A stretch of DNA of 64,000 nucleotides from Viridibacterium sp035456105 (GTDB taxonomy: Bacteria > Pseudomonadota > Gammaproteobacteria > Burkholderiales > Rhodocyclaceae). Position 1 is the first letter of the stretch; the number at the start of each line of letters is the position of its first letter. A model generated the notes under the pieces. The model saw only the letters and a program-made list of their open reading frames with translations, did not search any database and was not told the DNA's origin. The stretch spans positions 7,729 to 71,728 of the forward strand of contig DATIDV010000024.1 in NCBI GenBank assembly GCA_035456105.1, read 5' to 3'. The position numbers were made by a program, and so were the translations under genes. Shown here in pieces: positions 22,978 through 30,242 of the stretch.

Positions 22978-24496
22978 AGTCATCGTCACACATCGTGGAG
23001 CATTGACCGCGAAATACAAGACCGCAGGTTTTGCCAGGTTGCGCGCGGGCCTCACTGCGCTGGTTGCGAAGGACAAGACACGCGGGATCAAGACGCTCGT
23101 TGTCTATCTGGACGATGCCGTGCAGATGAAGAAGTACGCGGGAAAGCCGCTGGTAAACGTCGCCGACTGCCGCGCGGCCAAAGGGGCGATCGATGCCGTC
23201 TACAAGGCCCTGTCGCCCGACTACCTCATGATTCTCGGCTCGAAGGATGTCGTGCCCCATCAGGACTTGAAGAATCCCGCATTCAGTGCGGGTGATGATG
23301 ACGCAATTGCGTGGGGCGATCTGCCGTACGCCTGCGATGCGCCCTATGACCGCGATCCCGCCAGATTTGTCGGCCCCACGCGCGTCATCGGCCGGCTGCC
23401 GGATCTTACCGGCGCAACCGAACCTTCCCATCTGCTTGCGCTGCTCAAGACTGCGACCGACTGGAAAGGCCGGAGCGCGAGCGATTACACGAACTACTTC
23501 GGGCTCTCTGCTGCGGTGTGGAAAGGCTCGACCGCCTTGAGTCTCGACAACATCTTCGGCAACGCCACGGGCCTTATGCTGGCGCCGCCGAAAGGTCCGA
23601 CGTTCCCGGCGACCAAGCTGGGTGCACGCTCGCATTTCATCAACTGTCATGGTGCCTTGGCGCAGCCGGAGTTCTATGGACAGCAGGGCAAGAAATTTCC
23701 GGTATCACTGACTACGGCTACGACGAAAGGCGCCATAGCGGAGGGCTCGGTGGCGGCGGTGGAATGTTGCTACGGTGGCGAGCTTTACGATTCAGTCACG
23801 CTGGGCCTGCCCATGCCGATCTGTCAGAGCTATCTGCAGCAGGGGACATACGGTTACCTCGGTAGTACCACAATTGCATACGGGCCGGCCGACACGAATG
23901 GCGCCGCTGACTGGATATGCCAGTTCTTCCTGTTGAACATCCTGGAAGGCGCATCGGTCGGGCGCGCCGCACTGATGGCGCGGCAACAGTTCATTCAGCG
24001 CTGCGCGCAGATGGACGCCGTGGACCTGAAGACGCTTGCCCAGTTCTGCATCTATGGTGATCCGAGCGTGCACCCCGTTGTCGGCAAACCCGCGCCCAAG
24101 GTTGCGGGGGTCTCGGCCTCCGAGGAGACAGAGCGTTTCGGACGCGGCGAACGTCGGGCAAAGATGAAGCAGACGGGCGAGTTTCTGCTGCAGACGAAAC
24201 CAACCGCTTCGAAGTCTCAGAAGGTCGGCAAATTGACGACGCAGACGAAGTCGGCGCTCGCCAATCTGGCTGTGAAAGCCGGCATGCCGCGCGAGCAGGC
24301 CTTCGTCGCTTACGCAGTCAAGGGCGCTCCCCGAGCAGCTGTGAAAAGTGGCAAGCTGGCCAGCGCGCCATCACGCTATTTTCTGACGATCCACAATCCC
24401 GGCAAGGCCACGAATCAGGCTGGACAGCGCGTTGCGGTGGTCGCCAAGGAACTGGGCGGGCGGATCATCGACTACTGCATTTATCACCAACGCTGA
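22967..24496 (+). CDS. Gingipain/caspase-like (clan CD, C25-like) cysteine peptidase
   Basis: A 509-aa protein with a strong AAGGAGG site. Residues about 30-95 ('GIKTLVVYLDD', 'SPDYLMILGSKDVVPHQDL') and 'GRLPDLTG' resemble the first part of C25 peptidase domains. The catalytic dyad is visible: 'SHFINCHGAL' (His228, followed by Gly) and, about 40 residues on after a hydrophobic strand, 'GSVAAVECCYGGELYD' (Cys267/Cys268). 'YGYLGSTTIAYGP' and 'FCIYGDPSVHPV' are further C25-like blocks. There is no signal peptide, unlike secreted gingipains, so it should act in the cytoplasm. The C-terminal 100 residues are basic and unmatched. Three tiny genes share its operon. Targets are unknown. Confidence 0.75.
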   Translation: MEDKVIVTHRGALTAKYKTAGFARLRAGLTALVAKDKTRGIKTLVVYLDDAVQMKKYAGKPLVNVADCRAAKGAIDAVYKALSPDYLMILGSKDVVPHQDLKNPAFSAGDDDAIAWGDLPYACDAPYDRDPARFVGPTRVIGRLPDLTGATEPSHLLALLKTATDWKGRSASDYTNYFGLSAAVWKGSTALSLDNIFGNATGLMLAPPKGPTFPATKLGARSHFINCHGALAQPEFYGQQGKKFPVSLTTATTKGAIAEGSVAAVECCYGGELYDSVTLGLPMPICQSYLQQGTYGYLGSTTIAYGPADTNGAADWICQFFLLNILEGASVGRAALMARQQFIQRCAQMDAVDLKTLAQFCIYGDPSVHPVVGKPAPKVAGVSASEETERFGRGERRAKMKQTGEFLLQTKPTASKSQKVGKLTTQTKSALANLAVKAGMPREQAFVAYAVKGAPRAAVKSGKLASAPSRYFLTIHNPGKATNQAGQRVAVVAKELGGRIIDYCIYHQR

Positions 24497-24497
24497 G

Positions 24498-24761
24498 ATG
24501 CCCACGCCCGAAAGCTCACGTCCCGTGCCTGTCAGCAAGCTTTGCGGCGAAGTCAGTGCCGGGATGCATGGCGAAGGCAGCAAGAGCGAACATCGGGCGC
24601 TGTTCATCGAGACGCCAAAGGGCCGCTTCATCCTGCGCCGCAAGGGTGGCCCCGCGTTTGCCGATGCCACACTCGAGTGCTATCTCGGGCACACGGTCGA
24701 GTGCGATGGCTTTCTTCTGGGCTCCACGCTGCTCTGTGAACAGATCAGGATCGTGGAATGA
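24498..24761 (+). CDS. 87-aa partner protein of the peptidase
   Basis: It starts one base after the peptidase stop (TGA-G-ATG), so translation is probably coupled. The product has a Pro/Ser-rich start and one compact beta-rich domain: 'KLCGEVSAGMHGEGSKSEHRALFIETPKGRFILRRKGG' then 'LECYLGHTVECDGFLLGSTLLCEQIRI'. The pattern of short strands with glycine turns suggests a small barrel (OB- or SH3-like). I do not recognise the family. Its tight linkage suggests an inhibitor, adaptor or substrate of the peptidase. Confidence 0.65.
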   Translation: MPTPESSRPVPVSKLCGEVSAGMHGEGSKSEHRALFIETPKGRFILRRKGGPAFADATLECYLGHTVECDGFLLGSTLLCEQIRIVE

Positions 24762-24827
24762 AACTTCTGCGCAATTCATGTTGATTGGCTGCAAGAACCA
24801 TCCCTTTCTACATCGAAGGAGCTTGTC

Positions 24828-24968
24828 ATGAAAAAAGCTGACTTGATCGACGTCGCGGGTAAAGACCGCCCCTCCAAGGCCACCACAGCCGAGCTCAAAG
24901 CGGCGGCGGCTAGCAAGAAAGTGGTACCCACGCCCACGGCCAGCAAACCGCCTCCCGAGAAGAAGTAA
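24828..24968 (+). CDS. 46-aa Lys/Ala/Pro-rich peptide
   Basis: GAAGGAG lies seven bases before the ATG, a strong signal for so short a frame. The peptide begins MKKADLIDVAGKDRPSKATT, continues with an Ala/Lys helix and ends in a Pro/Lys-rich tail (PPPEKK). Such composition suggests a disordered, basic peptide. It lies 66 bp after the 87-aa gene, with no terminator seen between them, so it is likely the last gene of the peptidase operon and may be a peptidase substrate. Confidence 0.5.
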   Translation: MKKADLIDVAGKDRPSKATTAELKAAAASKKVVPTPTASKPPPEKK

Positions 24969-25039
24969 AGCGCATCCAGCATTGATCAAGCACTGGCGAT
25001 TGCCGGGTCGCCCTTGACGTTTCTGCTTGCCGCGGCCGC

Positions 25040-25357
25040 TTAGCGGATGGATGCCTCGACCCGCCTGTTGTGGGGTTCGAAGGTGTCGTCGGGGGCGGAA
25101 TCAAAAGATTGCGCTCGCCATGCGACTCGATGGCGATTGAACTCATATTCGCACTTGCACTTGCACTTGCACTTGCACTCGCACTCGCACTCGGGCCTCT
25201 CGCCTTCAACAGCCCCACCACGCTTGCCTGGCTGAGCGCCAGTTGGGCGTTATACGCTTATGTCATGACCGCGTCGGTGGGGGCAATCACGGAAACGTCA
25301 ATCGAGCTGCGGCTGGTGGCTTCGCTGATGATCCGGGGAATCAGGGTTGGCGAGTCG
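25040..25357 (-). pseudogene. Decayed duplicate of the 3' end of the ompA-like gene
   Basis: About 318 bp align well with the end of the intact gene at 26505-27152, from the same TTAGCGGATGGA at the stop to the region encoding the OmpA helices. The shared stretch 'GCGCTCGCCATGCGACTC' is exact. Translation gives 'SSIAIESHGERNLLIP' as in the intact copy, but the frame is broken by indels and by a hexanucleotide expansion. The 5' half of the gene is absent. It marks a duplication or recombination scar between the peptidase operon and yhcC. Confidence 0.85.
25151..25192. repeat. Hexanucleotide tandem repeat (GCACTY)7
   Basis: Four GCACTT units are followed by three GCACTC units without interruption. 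On the minus strand they would encode Ser-Ala repeats. The intact ompA-like gene has only a short, non-repetitive stretch at the matching place, so this expanded after the copy decayed. Confidence 0.9.
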
Positions 25358-25431
25358 CGCGGAATTGACATTCATCAAGCCGGGTGAGGATGGGCGGCTG
25401 GACTGCCCGATTTGCTTGCTAGGCTCCCGCC

Positions 25432-26400
25432 ATGTCGCAAGCCACGCTCCCCGCTCACTTCAACAAAGCCCGTTATTTCGCCTGGAACGATTGGGTGAAG
25501 ACTGCCTACGGCGGCCGGGTGCAGAAGGTGTCACTGGATGCGGGCTTCAGCTGTCCGAATCGCGATGGCAGTCTGGGGCGGGGTGGCTGCACGTTCTGCA
25601 ACAATCGCGCCTTTACGCCCTCGTACCTCGCGGAAGCGCCCTCGCTCAGCGCCCAGCTCGAGACCGGCATCGCCTTCTTGCGTCGGCGCTACCCGCGCAC
25701 TTCGCGCTACCTGGCGTACTTCCAGTCTTACTCGAACACTTATGCCCCGCTCGACGTGCTGCGCGAACGTTACGAGGCGGCGCTGGCGCATCCACAGGTG
25801 GCCGGGCTGGTGATCGGCACGCGACCGGACTGTCTGCCCGATGCGGTGCTGGACTATCTGGCCGAGCTGTCGCAGCACTGCATCGTGGAGCTGGAGATCG
25901 GCATCGAGTCCTGCGACGACGATGTGCTGGTGCGTTGCGAGCGCGGGCACGACTTCGCGTGCAGTGAGGATGCGATTCGTCGTGCAGCGGCGCGCGGTCT
26001 GCAAGTCACCGGGCATCTCTTGCTGGGCCTGCCGGGCGAGACGCGTGACACGGTACGTGCCGGGGCCGAGCGTCTAGCGGCGCTGCCGCTGGCGGCCTTG
26101 AAGTTCCATCAATTGCAGATCGTGCGCAACACCAAGCTGGCCGTGCAGTGGAAGCGCGCACCGGGCAGCATCGCGCTGCCGGGTCCGGATGAATATCTGG
26201 ATTGGGTGGTCGACACGCTGGAGCGCTTGCCGACCAGCGTGCGCGTGCAGCGCCTTGGCAGCGAGGTACCGCCGTCGCAGCGCTTCTTGCCGAATGATGA
26301 GGACTGGAGCGTGAGAGCGTCGGACTACCAGTCCATGCTGGCGCAGCGATTGCGTGAGCGTGATACCTGGCAAGGACGCCTGACACGCGCGGCCGGCTGA
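25432..26400 (+). CDS. Radical SAM protein of the YhcC / TIGR01212 family
   Basis: A 322-aa enzyme with the family's iron-sulfur motif 'FSCPNRDGSLGRGGCTFCNN' (Cys41, Cys53, Cys56 bind the 4Fe-4S cluster that splits S-adenosylmethionine). Further family blocks are 'SYSNTYAPLDVLRERYE', 'GLVIGTRPDCLPDAVLDYLAEL', 'VELEIGIES' and 'HLLLGLPGETRDT'. The biochemical role of YhcC is not settled. It is read alone, after the ompA-like fragment, and converges with the intact ompA-like gene. Confidence 0.93.
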   Translation: MSQATLPAHFNKARYFAWNDWVKTAYGGRVQKVSLDAGFSCPNRDGSLGRGGCTFCNNRAFTPSYLAEAPSLSAQLETGIAFLRRRYPRTSRYLAYFQSYSNTYAPLDVLRERYEAALAHPQVAGLVIGTRPDCLPDAVLDYLAELSQHCIVELEIGIESCDDDVLVRCERGHDFACSEDAIRRAAARGLQVTGHLLLGLPGETRDTVRAGAERLAALPLAALKFHQLQIVRNTKLAVQWKRAPGSIALPGPDEYLDWVVDTLERLPTSVRVQRLGSEVPPSQRFLPNDEDWSVRASDYQSMLAQRLRERDTWQGRLTRAAG

Positions 26401-26504
26401 ACGGCTGATCACGAGGCAAGTGCAGTAGAGCCAGTTCCGGAGCGAGCACTTGAAACCTCCGGTCAACTCGGGGACTTTCTGTTGCGCAGCGTGCCGTGCG
26501 GTCG

Positions 26505-27152
26505 TTAGCGGATGGACACTTCGACTCGTCTGTTGCGCGGCTCGAAAGTGTTGTCGGGGGTCGGGATCAGCAGGTTGCGCTCGCCATGCGACTCGATGGC
26601 GATTGAGCTCACATGCGCATTTGCGTTGAGGCCTTTCGCCTTCAACAACTCGACCACCGCATTTGCGCGGCCGAGCGACAGCTGTTCGTTGTACGCGTCT
26701 GTCATGACCGTGTCGGTGTGGCCAATCACCGAGATGTCAATCGAGCTGCGGCTGGTGGCTTCGGCAATGATCTGTGGAATCAGGAGCAGCGAGTCGTTGG
26801 TCAGGCTTGTGCCCGTGCTGAAGTACAGCAGATAGCGGACCGGAAGTTTCGGCCGGGCGGCGATCGTGGCGCTGAAGTCCTTGTCGAGTTGCGGCTGTCC
26901 GGGTGGCGCGGCGATGGCGCTGCCGTCGGTGGCCGCCGCCTGACCTGCCTTGTCCAGCACCTGCTCGCCGCGCGCGCCGCTGACGATCACCTTGCCGACC
27001 GTGCCATCCGGGCTGGGCAGCAGCACGACGTAGGACTTTGGCGTGCTGGCGCAGCCGGAGAGGGCGAACAGTGCAAGGCCCACGATCAGCATCGCTGCAC
27101 GCGAAAGCAACCCGCCAGCGCGTGCCCCGCACTCAAGACGGGCGTCGATCAT
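26505..27152 (-). CDS. OmpA-family peptidoglycan-binding lipoprotein
   Basis: A 215-aa outer-membrane lipoprotein. The signal ends in the lipobox LSGC (about residue 34). A short linker is followed by the OmpA C-terminal domain from about residue 105: 'RYLLYFSTGTSLTNDSL', 'ISVIGHTDTVMTDAYNEQLSLGRANAVVELLKAKG' (Asp and Arg that bind diaminopimelate), ending 'EPRNRRVEVSIR'. Its start overlaps the stop of the FecR-domain gene by four bases, so they form one unit. A decayed copy of its 3' end lies at 25040-25357. Confidence 0.93.
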   Translation of the reverse strand: MIDARLECGARAGGLLSRAAMLIVGLALFALSGCASTPKSYVVLLPSPDGTVGKVIVSGARGEQVLDKAGQAAATDGSAIAAPPGQPQLDKDFSATIAARPKLPVRYLLYFSTGTSLTNDSLLLIPQIIAEATSRSSIDISVIGHTDTVMTDAYNEQLSLGRANAVVELLKAKGLNANAHVSSIAIESHGERNLLIPTPDNTFEPRNRRVEVSIR

Positions 27153-27595
27153 TCTTCGACCTTGACCAGGAACTGCGTGCCGCGCACGCCGATCACGCCG
27201 GACGGGGTCGTGATGCTGACGGCATCCGGCTTGAGCTTGGCGATCACGCCGGAGACGTAGTTGAGGCTGCCCTTGGTCAGCTTGCTGCCGAGCTTGAGTT
27301 TGCCCTGCGCGGGGGCATAGAGATATTCGTCGACGGAGAACGTGGTGTCCGCACCGAAGGACATGACGGTTTCATCCTTGAAGGTGACGCCCATGCTGCT
27401 CTTGCTGCCGGTCTGCAGCAGGCTGCCCTGATACACGGGCGAGCCGACATCGGCCTTGAGCTTCGTGCCTGCCGTGGTGATCGAGGCCTCGCCGACAAGG
27501 GTCTTGACGTAGCCGATCGGCAAATCGTCGGCTCGGGCGTCCAGTATGACGAGTAGCGCCGTGAGCAGCAGGATCAGCAGGATGGGGTATCTCAT
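27149..27595 (-). CDS. Exported FecR-domain protein
   Basis: A 148-aa protein with a signal peptide ('YPILLILLLTALLVILDARA') and a FecR domain: 'GYVKTLVGEASITTAGTKLKADVGSPVYQGSLLQTGSKSSMGVTFKDETVMSFGADTTFSVDEY', ending 'TPSGVIGVRGTQFLVKVEE'. Lacking any membrane anchor or sigma-factor neighbour, it is not a FecR regulator but one of the small periplasmic FecR proteins that accompany CHASE2 cyclases and OmpA proteins. It reads divergently from the cyclase gene. Confidence 0.9.
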   Translation of the reverse strand: MRYPILLILLLTALLVILDARADDLPIGYVKTLVGEASITTAGTKLKADVGSPVYQGSLLQTGSKSSMGVTFKDETVMSFGADTTFSVDEYLYAPAQGKLKLGSKLTKGSLNYVSGVIAKLKPDAVSITTPSGVIGVRGTQFLVKVEE

Positions 27596-27838
27596 GTGCT
27601 TTTCCTCCAGGCCTCCCGCGGGCGGGCAAAGGCGAGAGACGTGGGTTGCCCGTCGACGGATTGAGTTTCAGCATAGACGGATGTAACCGGAAATCTGTTC
27701 GGCATTTCGGATGAGGCGTATACCGCGAGAAGGATCATCTCTGCCTGCGAAACTGTCATGCTCGGCGTGCGAGATCTGTTCGTGGCTCCTGTGTAAAAGC
27801 AAGCTCCGGTCCTGCGTGGATGCAATGGGCTTGAACGC

Positions 27839-30100
27839 ATGCCGATGAACCGCGCCGGAGGCGGTGGCAATCCGGGGCTCGCACGACAAGGGAGGATTGA
27901 ATTGGCGCGTGCGCGGGGTTCGATCGGGTGGCGGGCGACCTTTACGCTGAAGCGTCTGGGCGTTCTGTTGCCCGTCGTGTCCGTGCTGCTCGGGCTCACC
28001 CTGCTGGTCATCGACCCCCGGCCGATGCAGACCTTGCGCAATAACCTGTTCGACCAGTACCAGCGCTGGTCGCCGCGCGCCTACGTCGATGCGCCGGTGC
28101 GCATCGTCGATATCGACGAGGAGACCCTGCACCGTCTCGGGCAGTGGCCATGGCCGCGGACCCTGCTCGCCGAACTCGTCGAACGCCTCAAGGCGAGCGG
28201 CGTTGCGACCATCGGTTTCGACCTGCTGCTCGCCGAGCCGGATCGCACCTCGCCGCAGCGCGTGACGAAACGCTGGCCCTTGCCTGAGGCCACGCGCCAG
28301 GTCCTGCAAAAACTCCCCGATCATGATCAGGTTCTGGCCAGGAGCCTGGCAGGCGCGTCAGCGGTATTGGGCTTTGCGTTGCAAGGCGGGCCGGCGCATT
28401 CAAAGAGCGCCCGACTGGAACCGGGTGTTAGTCAGGCGCTGCGGTGGCGTCCGTTTCGCTACATCCATGCTGGTGAGCCCGCCGAGAAAAGCCTGTACGC
28501 GTTCGATGCAGTCATCGCTGCCCGACCTGAACTGGAACCCGCCGCTGCAGGCTATGGCGCCCTGAATTTCGTGGCCGACAGCGATGGCATCGTGCGCCGC
28601 GTGCCGCTGGTGATGAGCCTGCACGGCGAGCCGGTTCCCACGCTGGTGGCCGAGCTGCTGCGTGTGGCGCAGGGCGAGAAAAACTACTTTCTCAGGAGCG
28701 AGGGCCGCGAGCTTGGCCTCGCCGAAATTCGCATCGGCAGTTTCCGCGTCCCGACGACGGCCGAGGGTGAAGTCTGGGTGCACTACGCCGACAGGGTTGC
28801 CGATCGCTATCTGCCGGCCTGGAAAATCCTTGCCGGAGAGGTGCCCGCTGCCATGCTGGACGGGCACATCGTGCTGATCGGCAGTTCGGCGCAGGGTCTG
28901 ATGGACCTGCGCTTTAGCCCGCTCGGCAGGATCATGCCCGGCATCGAAGCGCATGCGCAGGCGCTGGAGCAGATACTGTCCGGCCAGAGCTTGCAGCGAC
29001 CGGCCTGGGCCTTGGCCGTCGAGGCGATTGTCATTGCCATGGGCGGGCTGGCGATCGCCTGGCTGTCGATACGCGGCCGCGCCTTCATTGCAGCGCTGAC
29101 GACAGCCGTTGCGCTGCTCCTGCTGCTGGCCAGTGGCTGGTACGCCTTTCGCGCGCATGCCTTGCTGATCAACACCGTCACGCCGGCGCTGGTCTTTGCC
29201 TGCACCTTCGTGCTGGGCAGCCTGATGCATCACTTCATCAGCGAACGCGAGCACCGCTGGATCAAGGCCGTGTTCTCGCGCTACGTCTCGCCCAATCGCG
29301 TCGAGTTCCTCGTTCAGCACCCGGATGCGATGACGCTGGGTGGCCAGCGTCAGGACTGCAGCTTCGTATTTACCGATCTGACCAACTTTACCGCCCTGAT
29401 GGAAAGCGTCGATCCGCAGGAGGCGGTCGCCCTCCTCAACGATTATCTGGACGAGATGATTGCCGTCGCCTTCCGTCACGAAGGCACGCTGGACCGCATC
29501 GTCGGCGACTCCGTGGCCATCATGTTCTCGGCGCCCGTGCCGCAGCCGGATCATCGCGCGCGTGCGCTGGCCTGCGCACTGGAGATGGATGCCTTCGCGG
29601 CCGGCTATGCCACCAGACTCAACGACAAGGGCATCGGCTTCGGCAAGACGCGCATCGGCATTCACTCCGGCGAGGTCATCGTCGGCAACTTTGGCGGCTC
29701 GACGATTTTTGACTACCGCGCCCTCGGTGATCCGGTGAATACCGCGTCGCGTCTGGAAAGCGTGAACAAGCAGCTCGGCACGACGATCTGCATGTCGGCG
29801 GAAACGCTCGCAGGCTGCGCGGCCGCACGCGTGCGGCCGGTGGGGCGTCTTGTGCTCAAGGGCAGGAGTGCGCCGTTGCAGGTGCATGAGCCCGTCACGG
29901 AGCGCTGTGTCGCGCGCTACGCGCCGGCCGACGAGTATCACAAGGCGTATCGCCTGATGGCGGAGGGCGCCACAGAAAGCGCTGCCGAATCGTTCAGGAC
30001 GCTGGCGCAGGCCTGGCCGGAAGACCCGCTGGTGGCGCTGCATGCGCGTCGCCTTGCAGAAGGCGAACGCGGCGACCTGATGGTGATGGGGGCCAAGTAG
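27839..30100 (+). CDS. CHASE2-domain adenylate/guanylate cyclase
   Basis: Up to 753 aa. An N-terminal membrane helix (about 40-60) precedes a periplasmic CHASE2 sensor ('LFDQYQRWSPRAYVDAPVRIVDIDEETLHRLGQWPWPRT'), three more helices (about 390-465) and a class III cyclase domain. Metal ligands are the Asp in 'FVFTDLTNF' (residue 513) and in 'RIVGDSVAIMF'; the transition-state pair lies in 'DPVNTASRLE'. The usual Lys before the second Asp is Arg here, so base preference is uncertain. A TTG at 27902 with GGGAGGA upstream is a better-supported start than the ATG at 27839. The next gene carries a cyclic-nucleotide-binding domain. Confidence 0.93.
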   Translation: MPMNRAGGGGNPGLARQGRIELARARGSIGWRATFTLKRLGVLLPVVSVLLGLTLLVIDPRPMQTLRNNLFDQYQRWSPRAYVDAPVRIVDIDEETLHRLGQWPWPRTLLAELVERLKASGVATIGFDLLLAEPDRTSPQRVTKRWPLPEATRQVLQKLPDHDQVLARSLAGASAVLGFALQGGPAHSKSARLEPGVSQALRWRPFRYIHAGEPAEKSLYAFDAVIAARPELEPAAAGYGALNFVADSDGIVRRVPLVMSLHGEPVPTLVAELLRVAQGEKNYFLRSEGRELGLAEIRIGSFRVPTTAEGEVWVHYADRVADRYLPAWKILAGEVPAAMLDGHIVLIGSSAQGLMDLRFSPLGRIMPGIEAHAQALEQILSGQSLQRPAWALAVEAIVIAMGGLAIAWLSIRGRAFIAALTTAVALLLLLASGWYAFRAHALLINTVTPALVFACTFVLGSLMHHFISEREHRWIKAVFSRYVSPNRVEFLVQHPDAMTLGGQRQDCSFVFTDLTNFTALMESVDPQEAVALLNDYLDEMIAVAFRHEGTLDRIVGDSVAIMFSAPVPQPDHRARALACALEMDAFAAGYATRLNDKGIGFGKTRIGIHSGEVIVGNFGGSTIFDYRALGDPVNTASRLESVNKQLGTTICMSAETLAGCAAARVRPVGRLVLKGRSAPLQVHEPVTERCVARYAPADEYHKAYRLMAEGATESAAESFRTLAQAWPEDPLVALHARRLAEGERGDLMVMGAK

Positions 30101-30118
30101 GTGGCCCGCTGGGATTTC

Positions 30119-30154
30119 AATTTGTCATCCCGGCTTGCGCCGGGATGACAAATT
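30119..30154. repeat. Perfect 16-bp inverted repeat hairpin
   Basis: AATTTGTCATCCCGGC (30119-30134) and GCCGGGATGACAAATT (30139-30154) flank a 4-nt loop. The GTCATCCCSG core resembles the repeat at 12392. It lies 19 bp after the cyclase stop and may end or stabilise that transcript. Confidence 0.75.
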
Positions 30155-30242
30155 TGTTCCGGCGCGCCCTGCTTGTGTGCCTGCCTCTAGCATGAACTTT
30201 GCATAACCAGGCTCTGCTGCACTCATCCACCCGAACAAGACC

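Noticed and set aside
30119..30154. Intrinsic terminator after the cyclase gene
   Set aside because: The hairpin is perfect but has no T tract, and its core resembles a dispersed repeat; cotranscription with glsA remains possible, so it is listed as a repeat.
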